Origin: Sphaerisporangium melleum
GTDB taxonomy: Bacteria > Actinomycetota > Actinomycetes > Streptosporangiales > Streptosporangiaceae
Assembly (NCBI RefSeq): GCF_014646695.1
Contig: NZ_BMNT01000005.1
Coordinates: forward strand, 193,654-257,653
DNA: 64,000 nucleotides
Direction: 5' to 3'
In this document: positions 1 to 8,092 of the stretch, one piece after another
How positions within the stretch are numbered: position 1 is the stretch's first letter
Layout of the letters: each line of letters opens with the position of its first letter
Notes under the pieces: model-generated
Seen by the model: the letters and a program-made list of their open reading frames with translations, nothing else
The model's database searches: none
Told to the model about the DNA's origin: nothing
Program-made: the position numbers and the translations under genes

Positions 1-1
1 C

Positions 2-1423
2 GCCGTCGTGCGGTTCCGGGCGGCGGGCAAGCTGACGGTGGCGTTCGCCGAGACCTTCGGCGAGTTCGGCGCGGGCACCGTGCCCTACTACCTGGCCACC
101 GCCTTCGAGAAGGTCTACCTCCAGCCGTCCGGAGACGTCGGGCTGACCGGCGTCTCACTGGAGCAGCGGTTCGTCAAGAACGCGCTGGCCAAGGTCGGGG
201 TGGACTACCAGATCGGCCAGCGGCACGAGTACAAGACCGCGGCGAACACCTTCACCCACGACCACATGACCGAGGCGCACCGCGAGTCCCTCACCCGCAT
301 CGCCGACTCGGTGGTCGAGCAGATCGTGGCCGGCATCGCCGAGGGGCGGCGGCTGGCCCCCGAGCGGGTGCGCGAGCTCATCGACGGCGGCCCGTTCCTC
401 GGGGCCGAAGCGGTGCACGCCGGGCTGGTCGACCGGCTCGCCTACCGCGACGAGGTGTACGACGAGGTCCGCGACGAGGGCGACCACCTGCTGTTCATCG
501 GCCGGTACGCCAAGGGCGTGCTGCCCAAGAAGCTCCCGCACCCGGGCGAGCGGGTCGTCGCGCTGATCCACGGCACCGGGCAGATCCGCCTCGGCCGCAG
601 CGGGCGCAGCCCGCTCGGCGGCGGGGGCGCCATGGGCTCCGACACCATCGCGGCCGCGATCCGCGCCGCCCGCCGCGACGACGCCGTCAAGGCGATCGTC
701 TTCCGGGTCGACAGCCCGGGCGGGTCGTACGTCGCCTCGGACGTCGTCTGGCGCGAGGTCGTGCTGGCCCGCAAGGCGGGCAAGCCGGTGGTCGTGTCGA
801 TGGGCGATCTCGCGGCGTCCGGAGGGTACTTCGTCGCGATGGCCGCCGACGTGATCGTCGCCCAGCCGGGCACGCTGACCGGCTCGATCGGCGTGTTCGG
901 CGGCAAGCCGTCCCTGGGTGGCCTGCTCGAACGCCTGGGCATCACCTCGGAGTCGGTCGACGTGGGCGCGAACTCCGGCATGTTCTCCAGCAGCCGTGCC
1001 TTCTCCGAGCAGCAGTGGGAGCGGGTCAACGCCTGGCTCGACCGCGTCTACGACGACTTCGTGGGCAAGGTCGCGCAGGGCCGGGGAGTCGACCGCGAGC
1101 AGGCCCACGAGCTGGCCCGCGGCCGGGTCTGGACCGGGGCCGACGCGCACGCCCACGGGCTGGTCGACGAGCTGGGCGGCCTGGAGGACGCTCTGGCCAT
1201 CGCCCGCGACCGGGCCGGTCTGCCCAAGGACGCCACCGTGCGGGCCTACCCGCGCATGCACCCGCTGGAGCGGCTCCGCCCGCCGGAGTCCAGCGAGGAC
1301 AAGGCCGCCGCGCTGGCCCAGGTGCGGCTGGAGGCCTGGGGGCCGCTGGCCCACCTGGCCGCCGAGCTGGGCCTGCCCGCGCACGGCCCCCTCATGCTCC
1401 CCGGCTGGTGGACGATCAGGTAG
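2..1423 (+). CDS. sppA: Signal peptide peptidase SppA, 67K type (5' end outside window)
   Basis: Membrane-associated serine protease that digests cleaved signal peptides and other membrane-embedded peptides. The reading frame is open from the first bases, so the true start lies upstream. Two S49 domains are visible. Counting from the GTG at position 8, the N-terminal domain carries the presumed general-base lysine at about residue 76 (EYKTA). The C-terminal domain carries the nucleophile serine at residue 271 in GDLAASGGYF. This Lys-in-N-domain, Ser-in-C-domain arrangement is that of the long SppA found in E. coli, not the short Bacillus form. The C-domain also shows VDSPGG and the GSIGVFGG segment. 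It is followed by a strong hairpin and a convergent cupin gene. No partner gene is visible. Confidence 0.93.
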   Translation, partial: AVVRFRAAGKLTVAFAETFGEFGAGTVPYYLATAFEKVYLQPSGDVGLTGVSLEQRFVKNALAKVGVDYQIGQRHEYKTAANTFTHDHMTEAHRESLTRIADSVVEQIVAGIAEGRRLAPERVRELIDGGPFLGAEAVHAGLVDRLAYRDEVYDEVRDEGDHLLFIGRYAKGVLPKKLPHPGERVVALIHGTGQIRLGRSGRSPLGGGGAMGSDTIAAAIRAARRDDAVKAIVFRVDSPGGSYVASDVVWREVVLARKAGKPVVVSMGDLAASGGYFVAMAADVIVAQPGTLTGSIGVFGGKPSLGGLLERLGITSESVDVGANSGMFSSSRAFSEQQWERVNAWLDRVYDDFVGKVAQGRGVDREQAHELARGRVWTGADAHAHGLVDELGGLEDALAIARDRAGLPKDATVRAYPRMHPLERLRPPESSEDKAAALAQVRLEAWGPLAHLAAELGLPAHGPLMLPGWWTIR

Positions 1424-1436
1424 CCCACGCCGAGCC

Positions 1437-1476
1437 GCATGATCGTTCGTGCGTCATGGCGCACGAACGATCATGC
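1437..1476. terminator. Bidirectional hairpin between convergent sppA and cupin genes
   Basis: A perfect inverted repeat with 17-bp arms and a 6-nt loop (TCATGG) begins 13 bp after the sppA stop, between two convergent genes. The outer bases GCATGATC/GATCATGC and the following CACCTC recur in a second hairpin at 51362-51403, also between convergent genes. There is no T-run, as is common for high-GC actinobacterial terminators. Confidence 0.75.
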
Positions 1477-1511
1477 ACCTCGGTCTGTGCCGGCTTCCCA
1501 GGGGCCGCGGG

Positions 1512-1925
1512 TCAGACGACCCAGGCGGGGGCGAGTTTGTCCCCGTCGGGCAGCGCGCACGCCGCCGCCACTTCGAGCGGGCCGTCCGACGGGTACGCCC
1601 GGGCACCGGCCGGGGCGGCGACGATCGCGGTCATGCCCAGCTCCGGGTCCGAGGTCACCTGCCTGCGGACGTCGGCGGCCATCACGACCGTGTCCCCCGG
1701 TCCCATGGTGAACTTCCGGGCGCCGAGTTCGACGGTCGCGCCCCCGGAGAGCAGGGTCCAGACCTGCTCGGCGTCGAAGGCGTGCGCGGGGCCTGAACGG
1801 CCCGGCAGCATGTCCACCTTCCACAGGGAGAGCCCGGTGCCGCCCTGGGTGGGCGAGGCGAAGGTGGTCATGACGGCGTTGGGCGTCTCGGTACGACGGC
1901 TCTCGTCCCGGCGGATGATGGTCAT
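1512..1925 (-). CDS. Small cupin-domain protein
   Basis: A 137-residue single-domain cupin. The sequence shows the two conserved barrel motifs in reduced form: an H-x-F-D-A-E-Q-V-W segment around residues 49-57 and a G-P-G-D-T stretch around residues 76-80. Proteins like this bind a metal or small ligand, and the substrate cannot be read from sequence. The ATG at 1925 is preceded by GGGAGA at good spacing; an ATG four bases upstream is in another frame. It is divergent from a MarR regulator across a double palindrome, so it is the likely target of that MarR. Stress or antibiotic sensing is the usual setting for such pairs, but that is inference. Confidence 0.8.
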   Translation of the reverse strand: MTIIRRDESRRTETPNAVMTTFASPTQGGTGLSLWKVDMLPGRSGPAHAFDAEQVWTLLSGGATVELGARKFTMGPGDTVVMAADVRRQVTSDPELGMTAIVAAPAGARAYPSDGPLEVAAACALPDGDKLAPAWVV

Positions 1926-1940
1926 CGAACATCTCCCATA

Positions 1941-1980
1941 ATAGACAATGTGGTTGTCTATATAGTTAATGAGGTTGTCC
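1941..1980. promoter_or_regulatory. Double MarR-type operator between cupin and marR genes
   Basis: Positions 1941-1961 form ATAGACAA-TGTGG-TTGTCTAT, a perfect palindrome with 8-bp arms. A degenerate second copy, TAGTTAATGAGGTTGTCC, lies at 1963-1980, offset exactly 21 bp and so on the same face of the helix. The second copy contains the GAGG ribosome-binding site of the MarR gene, so binding there would shut off the regulator itself. Confidence 0.7.
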
Positions 1981-1983
1981 ATC

Positions 1984-2457
1984 GTGTCAACTGATCCACC
2001 GGGATGGGAGCTTCCGCTCCGGCTGCTGCTCGGCTTCCGCGTCCTGATCGACGAACTGCACGCCGAGCTGGCCCGCCAGGGACACCCCGACCTCCGGCCG
2101 ATGCACGGGTTCGTCATGCAGGCCATCGGCCGGGGCGGCACCACCGCCGCCGAGCTGGGCCGCCTGCTGGGCGTGTCCAAGCAGGCGGCGGGCAAGACGA
2201 TCGACACGCTGGAGCGCGTCGGATACGTGGAGCGCGGCGCCGACCCGGCCGACGCCAGGCGCAAGGTCGTACGGCTGACCGAGCGCGGCATCGAGAGCCT
2301 CGCCCTGGCGGCCCGCATCTTCGACGACCTGCGGGCCCGCTGGGCCCATGCCCTCGGCGAGGACCGCCTCCGCGCCCTGGAGACGGACCTGCGCGCCGTC
2401 ACCCCGCCCGGTGCCCTGCGCCTGGACATCCCTGGATGGTTCGGCGGCCTCGACTGA
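1984..2457 (+). CDS. MarR-family transcriptional regulator
   Basis: A winged-helix dimeric repressor of about 157 residues. The recognition region reads TTAAELGRLLGVSKQAAGKTIDTLERVGYVERGADPADARRK in outline, with the usual wing DP.D.R. I place the start at the GTG at 1984 because GAGG lies 9 bp upstream. The in-frame ATG at 1969 has no ribosome-binding site and lies inside the putative operator. The divergent cupin gene and the shared palindromes between them suggest autoregulation plus control of the cupin. The ligand is unknown. A C-terminal tail rich in Pro and Gly follows the last helix. Confidence 0.85.
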   Translation: MSTDPPGWELPLRLLLGFRVLIDELHAELARQGHPDLRPMHGFVMQAIGRGGTTAAELGRLLGVSKQAAGKTIDTLERVGYVERGADPADARRKVVRLTERGIESLALAARIFDDLRARWAHALGEDRLRALETDLRAVTPPGALRLDIPGWFGGLD

Positions 2458-2649
2458 CGGCGAAGACGCGAGGAGCGCCTCCTGGCCGAGGCCACGACCG
2501 ACCGTCCAGACTCGTCCCGGAAGGCGCTCCGCCGGACGCGCGTGAGCCATCCACTGATACGCCCAGCGGAGCTCGAGGACGGGGCCCCTCACCCGTGGCC
2601 CGGCCCGGCACCGCCCACCTGCACACGCGCCGGGCCGAAGGTCTGCGGG

Positions 2650-3117
2650 TCAGACGGTGGCGGGGGTGTGGGCGCCGGCGGGGGTGCGGAGGGTGACGTT
2701 GATGCGGTTCCAGGCGTTGATCTGGGCGATCGCCATCACCAGGCCGGCGATGGCGGCCTCGTCGTAGTAGTCGGCCGCCTCGTCCCACACCTCGTCGGGC
2801 ACGCCCGCGGGGTTGTCGGCGATGCGGGTGGCCGCCTCGGCCAGCGCCAGGGCCGCCCGCTCCTCGGGAGTGAAGTACGGCGACTCGCGCCAGGCCGCGA
2901 CCCCGAACAGCCGCTCGTCGGTCTCCCCGGCCTTCTTGGCCTCGCGCGAGTGCATGTCCACGCAGAAGCCGCAGCCGTTGATCTGGCTGACTCTGATCTT
3001 CACCAGCTCCAGCGTCTGGTGCGGCACGCCGGTACGCCGCACGTACGCCTCCACGGTGAGCATGCCGCGGTAGCCCTCGGCCGCGACCTTGGCGAAGTCG
3101 TCCATCCGTGCCTGCAT
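2650..3117 (-). CDS. Carboxymuconolactone decarboxylase / AhpD-like protein
   Basis: A 155-residue all-helical CMD-family protein. It holds the AhpD-type redox motif in NGCGFCVDMHSREA, where the CxxC pair and the downstream His are those used for thiol peroxidase or alkylhydroperoxidase chemistry. The ATG at 3117 has GGAGAG five bases upstream. The family reduces organic hydroperoxides or acts on thiols; the exact substrate is not deducible. It lies directly downstream of an Rrf2-family regulator on the same strand. An operator-like site in front of it is shared with that regulator, pointing to redox-responsive control. Confidence 0.87.
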   Translation of the reverse strand: MQARMDDFAKVAAEGYRGMLTVEAYVRRTGVPHQTLELVKIRVSQINGCGFCVDMHSREAKKAGETDERLFGVAAWRESPYFTPEERAALALAEAATRIADNPAGVPDEVWDEAADYYDEAAIAGLVMAIAQINAWNRINVTLRTPAGAHTPATV

Positions 3118-3164
3118 GTGTCTCTCCGATTCGCTCCGGCCCCGTCGACCCGGGGCAAAATTCA

Positions 3165-3181
3165 GGATATTTCTTGTCCAG
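3165..3181. promoter_or_regulatory. Putative Rrf2 operator, copy 1 (before the CMD gene)
   Basis: GGATATTTCTTGTCCAG is an imperfect inverted repeat (GGA.A / T.TCC ends). It matches the site at 3820-3836 in 14 of 17 positions, with the same GGATATT-N-C-NN-GTCCAG layout. It sits about 48 bp upstream of the CMD start codon. Confidence 0.6.
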
Positions 3182-3223
3182 TTTTGTGACCGGCCCGGAG
3201 GTGGGTCCCACCGCCGCGGATGA

Positions 3224-3808
3224 TCAACCGGTCGCCGGAGGCGCCCCGGAAGCCCCGGACGTCCGGGAAGCCCTCGGCCGCCGGGAAGCCGCGGACGCCG
3301 ACCCGGCGGGGGCGGCCGGCGAAGGCGTGGACGCGCCGCGCCCGTACCAACGCTGGATGCCCTCCCCCAGCCCCGGCACGTGCCCCTCGGCCTCCGCCCG
3401 CACATCGGCGAGCGTCTGTGCCGCCAGGGCCCGTCGCCAGGCCAGCTCGGCCCGGTGCATGGCGGACGCCACCGCGCACGGCACCCGGAACCGCCGCTCC
3501 GGCCCTTCGGCTCCCATGCCGCGCTGCCGGATCTCCGTACACTGGAACGCCTCGTCCGGCCCTTCGATGGCCGTCACGACGTCCATGAGTGTGATCTTGT
3601 CCAGTGGCCGGGCCAGCCGGAAGCCGCCCTTCACTCCAGGCGTGGAGGTGAGGATGCCCGCCTTGGCCAGCGCCTGGAGCTGCTTGTTGAGGTAGGCGGG
3701 CGGCAGTTCGTACCCCGCCGCCAGCCGTGCCGTCGAGACCGGCCGGTCGTCCTCCAGCCAGGCCAGGGTCAGGCAGCAGTGCACCGCCCACTCGACGCCT
3801 TCACTCAT
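3224..3808 (-). CDS. Rrf2-family transcriptional regulator
   Basis: A 194-residue winged-helix regulator. Residues 1-135 match the Rrf2 fold: an N-terminal MSEGVEWAVHCC helix, an HTH with PPAYLNKQLQALAKAGIL, and the wing GVKGGFRLARP. Rrf2 proteins often bind an Fe-S cluster through three cysteines. Here only two cysteines (AFQC and RVPC) fall in the expected loop, so cluster binding is uncertain and thiol or ligand sensing is possible. The last 50 residues are low-complexity Ala/Ser/Pro. The start at 3808 follows a weak GGA-rich stretch; a GTG two codons upstream is an alternative. The gene precedes the CMD gene on the same strand, and both have the same 17-bp site upstream. Confidence 0.85.
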   Translation of the reverse strand: MSEGVEWAVHCCLTLAWLEDDRPVSTARLAAGYELPPAYLNKQLQALAKAGILTSTPGVKGGFRLARPLDKITLMDVVTAIEGPDEAFQCTEIRQRGMGAEGPERRFRVPCAVASAMHRAELAWRRALAAQTLADVRAEAEGHVPGLGEGIQRWYGRGASTPSPAAPAGSASAASRRPRASRTSGASGAPPATG

Positions 3809-3819
3809 CCGCACAATCC

Positions 3820-3836
3820 GGATATTACACGTCCAG
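3820..3836. promoter_or_regulatory. Putative Rrf2 operator, copy 2 (autoregulatory)
   Basis: GGATATTACACGTCCAG lies 12 bp upstream of the Rrf2 start and matches copy 1 at 3165-3181. Two near-identical sites, one before each gene of the pair, support autoregulation plus target control. Confidence 0.6.
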
Positions 3837-3955
3837 ATTCCCCCACCGGAAGAGCCGCCTGCCCACAGAACGATGTCGCACGGAGGGCGGAGGGGAGCGT
3901 GCCATTCGAACACTGACCGACGATCCGCTACGAACCCAATTGTTATGCTGACGAC

Positions 3956-4444
3956 ATGACCGCCATGACCCCCGCGCGCACCGCCCCCGACCTGTCGTAC
4001 CTGCTCGACCACACCAGTCACGTGCTGCGCACCCGGATGGCGGCGGCGCTGGCCGAGGTGGGGCTCACGGCGCGCATGCACTGCGTCCTGGTCCACGCCC
4101 TGGAACAGGAGCGCACCCAGATCGAGCTGGCCGAGCTCGGCGACATGGACAAGACCACGATGGTGGTGACCGTGGACGCCCTGGAACAGGCAGGCCTGGC
4201 CGAACGCCGGCCCTCCAGCAAAGATCGGCGGGCCCGGGTCATCACCGTCACCGGGGACGGCGCGAAGCTCGCCGCGCGCAGCCGGCAGATCGTGGACCGC
4301 GTCCACGAGGAGGTGCTGGGCGACATGTCACCCGAGGAACGCGAGGTCTTCCTGCGGGTGATGAACCGCCTGGTCACCGGCCTGCTGGCCACTCCGGCGG
4401 ACAACCCCCAGCCGGTCCGGCGGGCCCGTCAGCGTTCGGGCTGA
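3956..4444 (+). CDS. MarR-family regulator (exporter-linked)
   Basis: A 162-residue MarR protein. The recognition helices lie in TQIELAELGDMDKTTMVVTVDALEQAGLAERR and the wing in SSKDRRARVITVT. It ends in a basic, disordered tail. No Shine-Dalgarno is visible. TATGCT at 3944-3949 would place the transcript start at or next to the ATG at 3956, so the mRNA is probably leaderless. The next gene on the same strand, 100 bp away, is a DHA2 multidrug exporter with a clear palindrome in front of it. By analogy with EmrR/QacR-type systems this MarR probably represses the exporter until a drug or phenolic ligand binds. Confidence 0.87.
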   Translation: MTAMTPARTAPDLSYLLDHTSHVLRTRMAAALAEVGLTARMHCVLVHALEQERTQIELAELGDMDKTTMVVTVDALEQAGLAERRPSSKDRRARVITVTGDGAKLAARSRQIVDRVHEEVLGDMSPEEREVFLRVMNRLVTGLLATPADNPQPVRRARQRSG

Positions 4445-4478
4445 CCGGGCGGCCATCCCTTTCTCAGCGTCCGAGATA

Positions 4479-4500
4479 GATAGTCCATTACGGAACTATC
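4479..4500. promoter_or_regulatory. MarR-type operator upstream of the DHA2 exporter
   Basis: GATAGT and ACTATC arms flank a 10-bp centre (CCATTACGGA), giving a 22-bp inverted repeat 45 bp before the exporter start. It lies in the gap between the MarR gene and the transporter. Confidence 0.65.
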
Positions 4501-4544
4501 TGCTACGGTCTTCCCTGTCGTTCCTTTCCGACAGGAGAGCAGGC

Positions 4545-6014
4545 ATGTCCCCCACTTCCACCCCCACCCCGTCCGGCCGCCGCACGGCTCCGGCGATCTC
4601 CCCAGAACCGTCCCGCTCCCGGTGGATCGCGCTCGGAGTGATCGCCACGGCGACGCTGATGACGATCCTCGACGGCAGCATCGTCACCGTGGCCATGCCC
4701 GCCATCCAGACCGGTCTCGGCTTCTCCCCCGCCGATCTCACCTGGGTCGTCAACGCCTACCTGATCGCGTTCGGCAGCCTGCTGCTGCTGGCCGGACGGC
4801 TCGGCGACCTCCTCGGCCGGCGCCGCCTGTTCCTGGCCGGCACAGCGGTGTTCACCGCCGCCTCGGTGCTCGCGGGCCTCGCGACCGGCCCGGCCATCCT
4901 GATCATCGCCCGCTTCGCGCAGGGCGCCGGGAGCGCCATGGCGTCCGCGGTCGGCCTCGGCATCCTGGTCACGCTCTTCCCCGAGCCCGCCGAACGCGCC
5001 AAGGCGATCGCCGTGTTCAGCTTCACCGGAGCCGGCGGCGCCTCGATCGGCTCGGTGCTCGGCGGGCTGCTCACCGACGCGCTGAGCTGGCAGTGGATCT
5101 TCTACATCAACCTGCCCATCGGCGTGGCCGCACTCGCCGTCGCCGTGCGCGTCCTGCCCCGCGACCGCGGCCTCGGCCTCGCGGCGGGCGCCGACGTCCC
5201 CGGCGCGTTCCTGGTCACCGCCGGGCTCATGCTGGGCATCTTCGCCGTCGTCCGGGCCGGCGAGGTCGGCTGGGGGTCGGCCTACTGGTGGGCCGTACTC
5301 GCCGTCGCGCTGCTCGCGGCGTTCATCATCCGCCAGGCCACCGCCCGGACCCCGATCATGCCGTTGCGCATCCTGCGGTCGCGCAATGTCGCCGGGGCGA
5401 ACCTCGTGCAGATGCTCATGGTGGCCGCGCTGTTCTCCTTCCAGGTGCTGACCGCCCTCTACCTGCAGCGGGTCCTCGGGTACGGCGCCACGGCGACCGG
5501 TCTGGCACTGCTCCCGGCGGCCACCGCGATCGGCGTGGTGTCGCTCGGCGTCTCCGCCCGGCTGATCGCCCGCTTCGGCCCGCGCGCGGTCCTGCTGGCG
5601 GGCCTCGTCCCGCTCGTCGGCACCCTCGCGTTGCTGGCCCGCGTTCCGGTGCAGGCGGACTACGTCACCGACCTGCTGCCCCCCATGCTGCTCGGCGCCG
5701 GGTTCGGCCTCGCCCTCCCCGCGCTGACCACGCTCGGCATGTCCGGCGCCGGGCCGGACGACGCCGGGCTGGTCTCCGGGCTGTTCACCACCACCCAGCA
5801 GATCGGGATGGCGCTCGGCGTCGCCGTGCTGTCCACCCTCGCGGCCGGCCGCACCGAGGCCCTGACGGCGCGCGGCGTGGCGGAGGCCGCCGCGCTGACC
5901 GGCGGGTACCACCTGGCCTACGCCACCGGGGCGGCCCTGCTGGTGGCCTCCTTCGTGGTCGCCCTCCTCGTCCTGCGCCGCCCCACCGGTGACGGTCAGG
6001 TGACCGCGCGGTAG
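4545..6014 (+). CDS. DHA2-family MFS multidrug exporter (14 TMS)
   Basis: A proton-driven drug efflux permease of the EmrB/QacA type, 489 residues with about fourteen hydrophobic segments. TMS1 carries LDGSIVTVAMPAI (DHA2 motif D1). Loop 2-3 has GRLGDLLGRRR (motif A). TMS5 holds GAGGASIGSVLGGLL, an antiporter motif C, followed by WQWIFYINLPIG. The ATG at 4545 has AGGAG upstream. The operator at 4479-4500 and the MarR gene before it make a regulator/pump pair. Its last 19 bp overlap the end of the convergent flavin reductase-like gene. The transported compound cannot be told from sequence. Confidence 0.93.
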   Translation: MSPTSTPTPSGRRTAPAISPEPSRSRWIALGVIATATLMTILDGSIVTVAMPAIQTGLGFSPADLTWVVNAYLIAFGSLLLLAGRLGDLLGRRRLFLAGTAVFTAASVLAGLATGPAILIIARFAQGAGSAMASAVGLGILVTLFPEPAERAKAIAVFSFTGAGGASIGSVLGGLLTDALSWQWIFYINLPIGVAALAVAVRVLPRDRGLGLAAGADVPGAFLVTAGLMLGIFAVVRAGEVGWGSAYWWAVLAVALLAAFIIRQATARTPIMPLRILRSRNVAGANLVQMLMVAALFSFQVLTALYLQRVLGYGATATGLALLPAATAIGVVSLGVSARLIARFGPRAVLLAGLVPLVGTLALLARVPVQADYVTDLLPPMLLGAGFGLALPALTTLGMSGAGPDDAGLVSGLFTTTQQIGMALGVAVLSTLAAGRTEALTARGVAEAAALTGGYHLAYATGAALLVASFVVALLVLRRPTGDGQVTAR

Positions 6015-6475
6015 CGGCCGCGCATCCGTACCAGCGGCGGGAGCGACGCGGTGACGTAGTCGACGTTCACCACCTGGGCGAGGAAGAGCGTGTGGTCCCC
6101 GCCCGGGATCACCCGGGCCGTCTCGGCCTCCAGCGCGGCCACGCCGCCGTCGATGACGAACGCCCCGGTGTCCGGGCCCCGGTGGTGCGGCGTCCCGGCG
6201 AGCAGCAGGCGGGCGCTGGGCCGGCCCGGGGTGGCGAACCGGCTGGCCACCACGGCCTGGCCGCCGGACAGCAGGGTCGCCGCCCAGCGGTCCTGGCGCA
6301 GCAGCACCTCGCACAGGTATCCCGAGGAGGCGAGGCTGAGCAGCACCATCGGCGGGTCGGTGGACAGGGAGGTGAACGTGGTCACCGTCGTGCCGATGTC
6401 GTCCCGCTCGTCCTGCACGGTCACCACGACGACCCCCGCGGCCAGTTGCCGCATCGCCTCCACGAACTCGTTCAT
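5996..6475 (-). CDS. Flavin reductase-like FMN-binding protein
   Basis: A 159-residue split-barrel protein of the HpaC/flavin reductase-like family. It shows the family opening (FVEAMRQLAAGVVVVTV), the flavin-binding TTVTTFTSLSTDPPMVLLSL and a C-terminal HTLFLAQVV segment. Such proteins supply reduced FMN/FAD to a two-component monooxygenase or act alone as NAD(P)H:flavin oxidoreductases. No monooxygenase partner is adjacent. The ATG at 6475 has AGGAG seven bases upstream, so longer readings that start upstream are rejected. Its 3' end overlaps the exporter gene tail to tail. Confidence 0.85.
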   Translation of the reverse strand: MNEFVEAMRQLAAGVVVVTVQDERDDIGTTVTTFTSLSTDPPMVLLSLASSGYLCEVLLRQDRWAATLLSGGQAVVASRFATPGRPSARLLLAGTPHHRGPDTGAFVIDGGVAALEAETARVIPGGDHTLFLAQVVNVDYVTASLPPLVRMRGRYRAVT

Positions 6476-6605
6476 GGGCCCACTCCTACCACCGATCGCG
6501 CCGCGCCCTCTCCGGGCGGGCGACGATCCCCGCAACGAGATCAGGGTCCCGGGTAGGACAGGCCCGCTCACACGGGAGCGGCCCGCGTTGCCTAACGTCG
6601 AAGGC

Positions 6606-7613
6606 ATGACAGAGACCATGCGTGCGGTCGCCTACCGCAAGTCGCTTCCCGTTTCCGACCCCGCCGCTCTGGAGGACGTCGAGCTGCCCGTCCCCGAGCC
6701 CGGCCCGCGTGATCTGCTCGTACGCGTCGAGGCCGTCTCGGTGAACCCGGTGGACACCAAGGTCCGCAAGGGCGACGATCCCGGCGGCACGCCGAAGGTG
6801 CTCGGCTGGGACGCCGCCGGGGTCGTCACCGCCGTCGGCCCGGAGGTGACGCTGTTCGAGGTGGGCGACGAGGTGTACTACGCCGGCTCGATCACCCGCC
6901 CTGGCGCCAACTCGCGCTACCACGCCGTGGACGAGCGCATCGCCGGCCACAAGCCCCGGACGCTCGGCTTCGCCGAGGCAGCGGCGCTGCCGCTCACCAC
7001 CATCACCGCCTGGGAGACGCTGTTCGACCGGTTCCGGCTGGACCCCGGCAGCACCGGAACGCTGCTCGTGCTCGGCGCGGCCGGCGGCGTCGGCTCGATG
7101 GTCGTCCAGCTCGCCCGCGCGCTGACCGGCCTGACCGTCATCGGCACCGCCTCGCGGCCGGAGTCGCAGGAGTGGGTCAGGAAGATGGGCGCCCACGAGG
7201 TGGCCGACCACCACGACCTGGTCGCGAGCGTGCGAGCCGTGGCACCGCAGGGGGTGGACTACGTGTTCTCCCCCAAGACCGACGGCCAGATCGAGGCGTA
7301 CGCCGAACTGCTGCGGCCGGGCGGGCAGATCACCGCGATCGACGAGCCCGAGGGCCTGGAACTGCTGCCGCTGAAGGCGAAGAGCATCGCCTTCCACTGG
7401 GAGCTGATGTTCACCCGGCCGATCTTCCAGACCGACGACATGATCGCCCAGCACGACCTGCTGGAGAAGGTCGCCGAGCTCATCGACGCGGGCACCCTGC
7501 GCACGACCCTCACCACCGAACTGTCCCCGATCGAGGCCGCCACCCTCCGCAAGGCCCACGAAATTCTGGAAAGCGGCCGCACAATCGGCAAGGTGGTCCT
7601 CACCGGCTTCTGA
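6606..7613 (+). CDS. Zinc-type alcohol dehydrogenase-like / quinone oxidoreductase
   Basis: An MDR-superfamily oxidoreductase of 335 residues, closest to the zinc-binding-dehydrogenase-like YogA group. It has a GroES-like N-domain (residues 1-130, with VNPVDTKVRKGD) and a Rossmann domain with LVLGAAGGVGSMVVQLAR. The catalytic zinc ligands of classical ADHs are absent, so an NADPH-dependent quinone or enone reductase role is more likely than alcohol oxidation. The ATG at 6606 is preceded by a weak GAAGG. The gene stands alone and is divergent from the flavin reductase-like gene. A strong hairpin follows. Confidence 0.88.
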   Translation: MTETMRAVAYRKSLPVSDPAALEDVELPVPEPGPRDLLVRVEAVSVNPVDTKVRKGDDPGGTPKVLGWDAAGVVTAVGPEVTLFEVGDEVYYAGSITRPGANSRYHAVDERIAGHKPRTLGFAEAAALPLTTITAWETLFDRFRLDPGSTGTLLVLGAAGGVGSMVVQLARALTGLTVIGTASRPESQEWVRKMGAHEVADHHDLVASVRAVAPQGVDYVFSPKTDGQIEAYAELLRPGGQITAIDEPEGLELLPLKAKSIAFHWELMFTRPIFQTDDMIAQHDLLEKVAELIDAGTLRTTLTTELSPIEAATLRKAHEILESGRTIGKVVLTGF

Positions 7614-7649
7614 CCGCCTGACCACCCCGGGCGGCGCCGCCGAGCGGAA

Positions 7650-7680
7650 AGGTCCTCCACGGCGAACACCTGGAGGACCT
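7650..7680 (+). terminator. Hairpin after the quinone reductase, with triplicated right arm
   Basis: AGGTCCTCCA (7650-7659) and TGGAGGACCT (7671-7680) form a perfect 10-bp stem with an 11-nt loop, 36 bp after the stop. The right arm lies in a 9-bp tandem repeat, CCTGGAGGA three times, over 7669-7695, so several alternative pairings are possible. Confidence 0.6.
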
Positions 7681-7867
7681 GGAGGACCTGGAGGCAAAAT
7701 TCACCATAAAGCGCGCCATTTGCCCCACAATTCAAGACATGTGATCGGGGGAAGCCGACGAGGCGTCCTGCATCTTCGGCCAAATGGTCCGCTACCATCG
7801 ATCGCCGCCAGGCATCGGACAATGTGCGAGTATTTCGTGTGATGTCGAATGGCGATAAGGTCCCGGC

Positions 7868-8092
7868 ATGGCAGAAGTCGAGTGGATGACCACCGATAGG
7901 GCGAACTTCGCCCCCGGTAGTGTTTCCGCCCGCGAGGGGCGCTGCACCTGGCACGGCGAGATACGTCCCGGCGAGAAGTGCCCTGAACCCCCGGTCACCG
8001 GGGTTCGCGCCGCCGGTGGCCGTTGGCTGGCCTGCGAGCGGGCGGTCGACCAGATCGTGGAGCAATACGGCGTGGCCCGTCCCGCACGGTGA
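7868..8092 (+). CDS. Hypothetical small protein with three cysteines
   Basis: A possible 74-residue soluble protein. The C-terminal two thirds carry CTWHGEIRPGEKC followed by a third cysteine in WLACERAVDQIVEQYG, which could bind metal. I recognise no family. In favour of coding: an AAGG about 8 bp before the ATG, normal codon use, and an ending in a plausible amphipathic helix. Against: it is short, isolated and overlapped by an antisense frame of similar size. It lies alone between the quinone reductase and the osmoprotectant importer, so context gives no function. Confidence 0.45.
   Translation: MAEVEWMTTDRANFAPGSVSAREGRCTWHGEIRPGEKCPEPPVTGVRAAGGRWLACERAVDQIVEQYGVARPAR

Noticed and set aside
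4503-6314. 603-residue minus-strand frame opposite the DHA2 exporter
   Set aside because: Composition is Gly/Gln/Arg-rich as expected for antisense of high-GC coding DNA, and the exporter on the plus strand has clear motifs.
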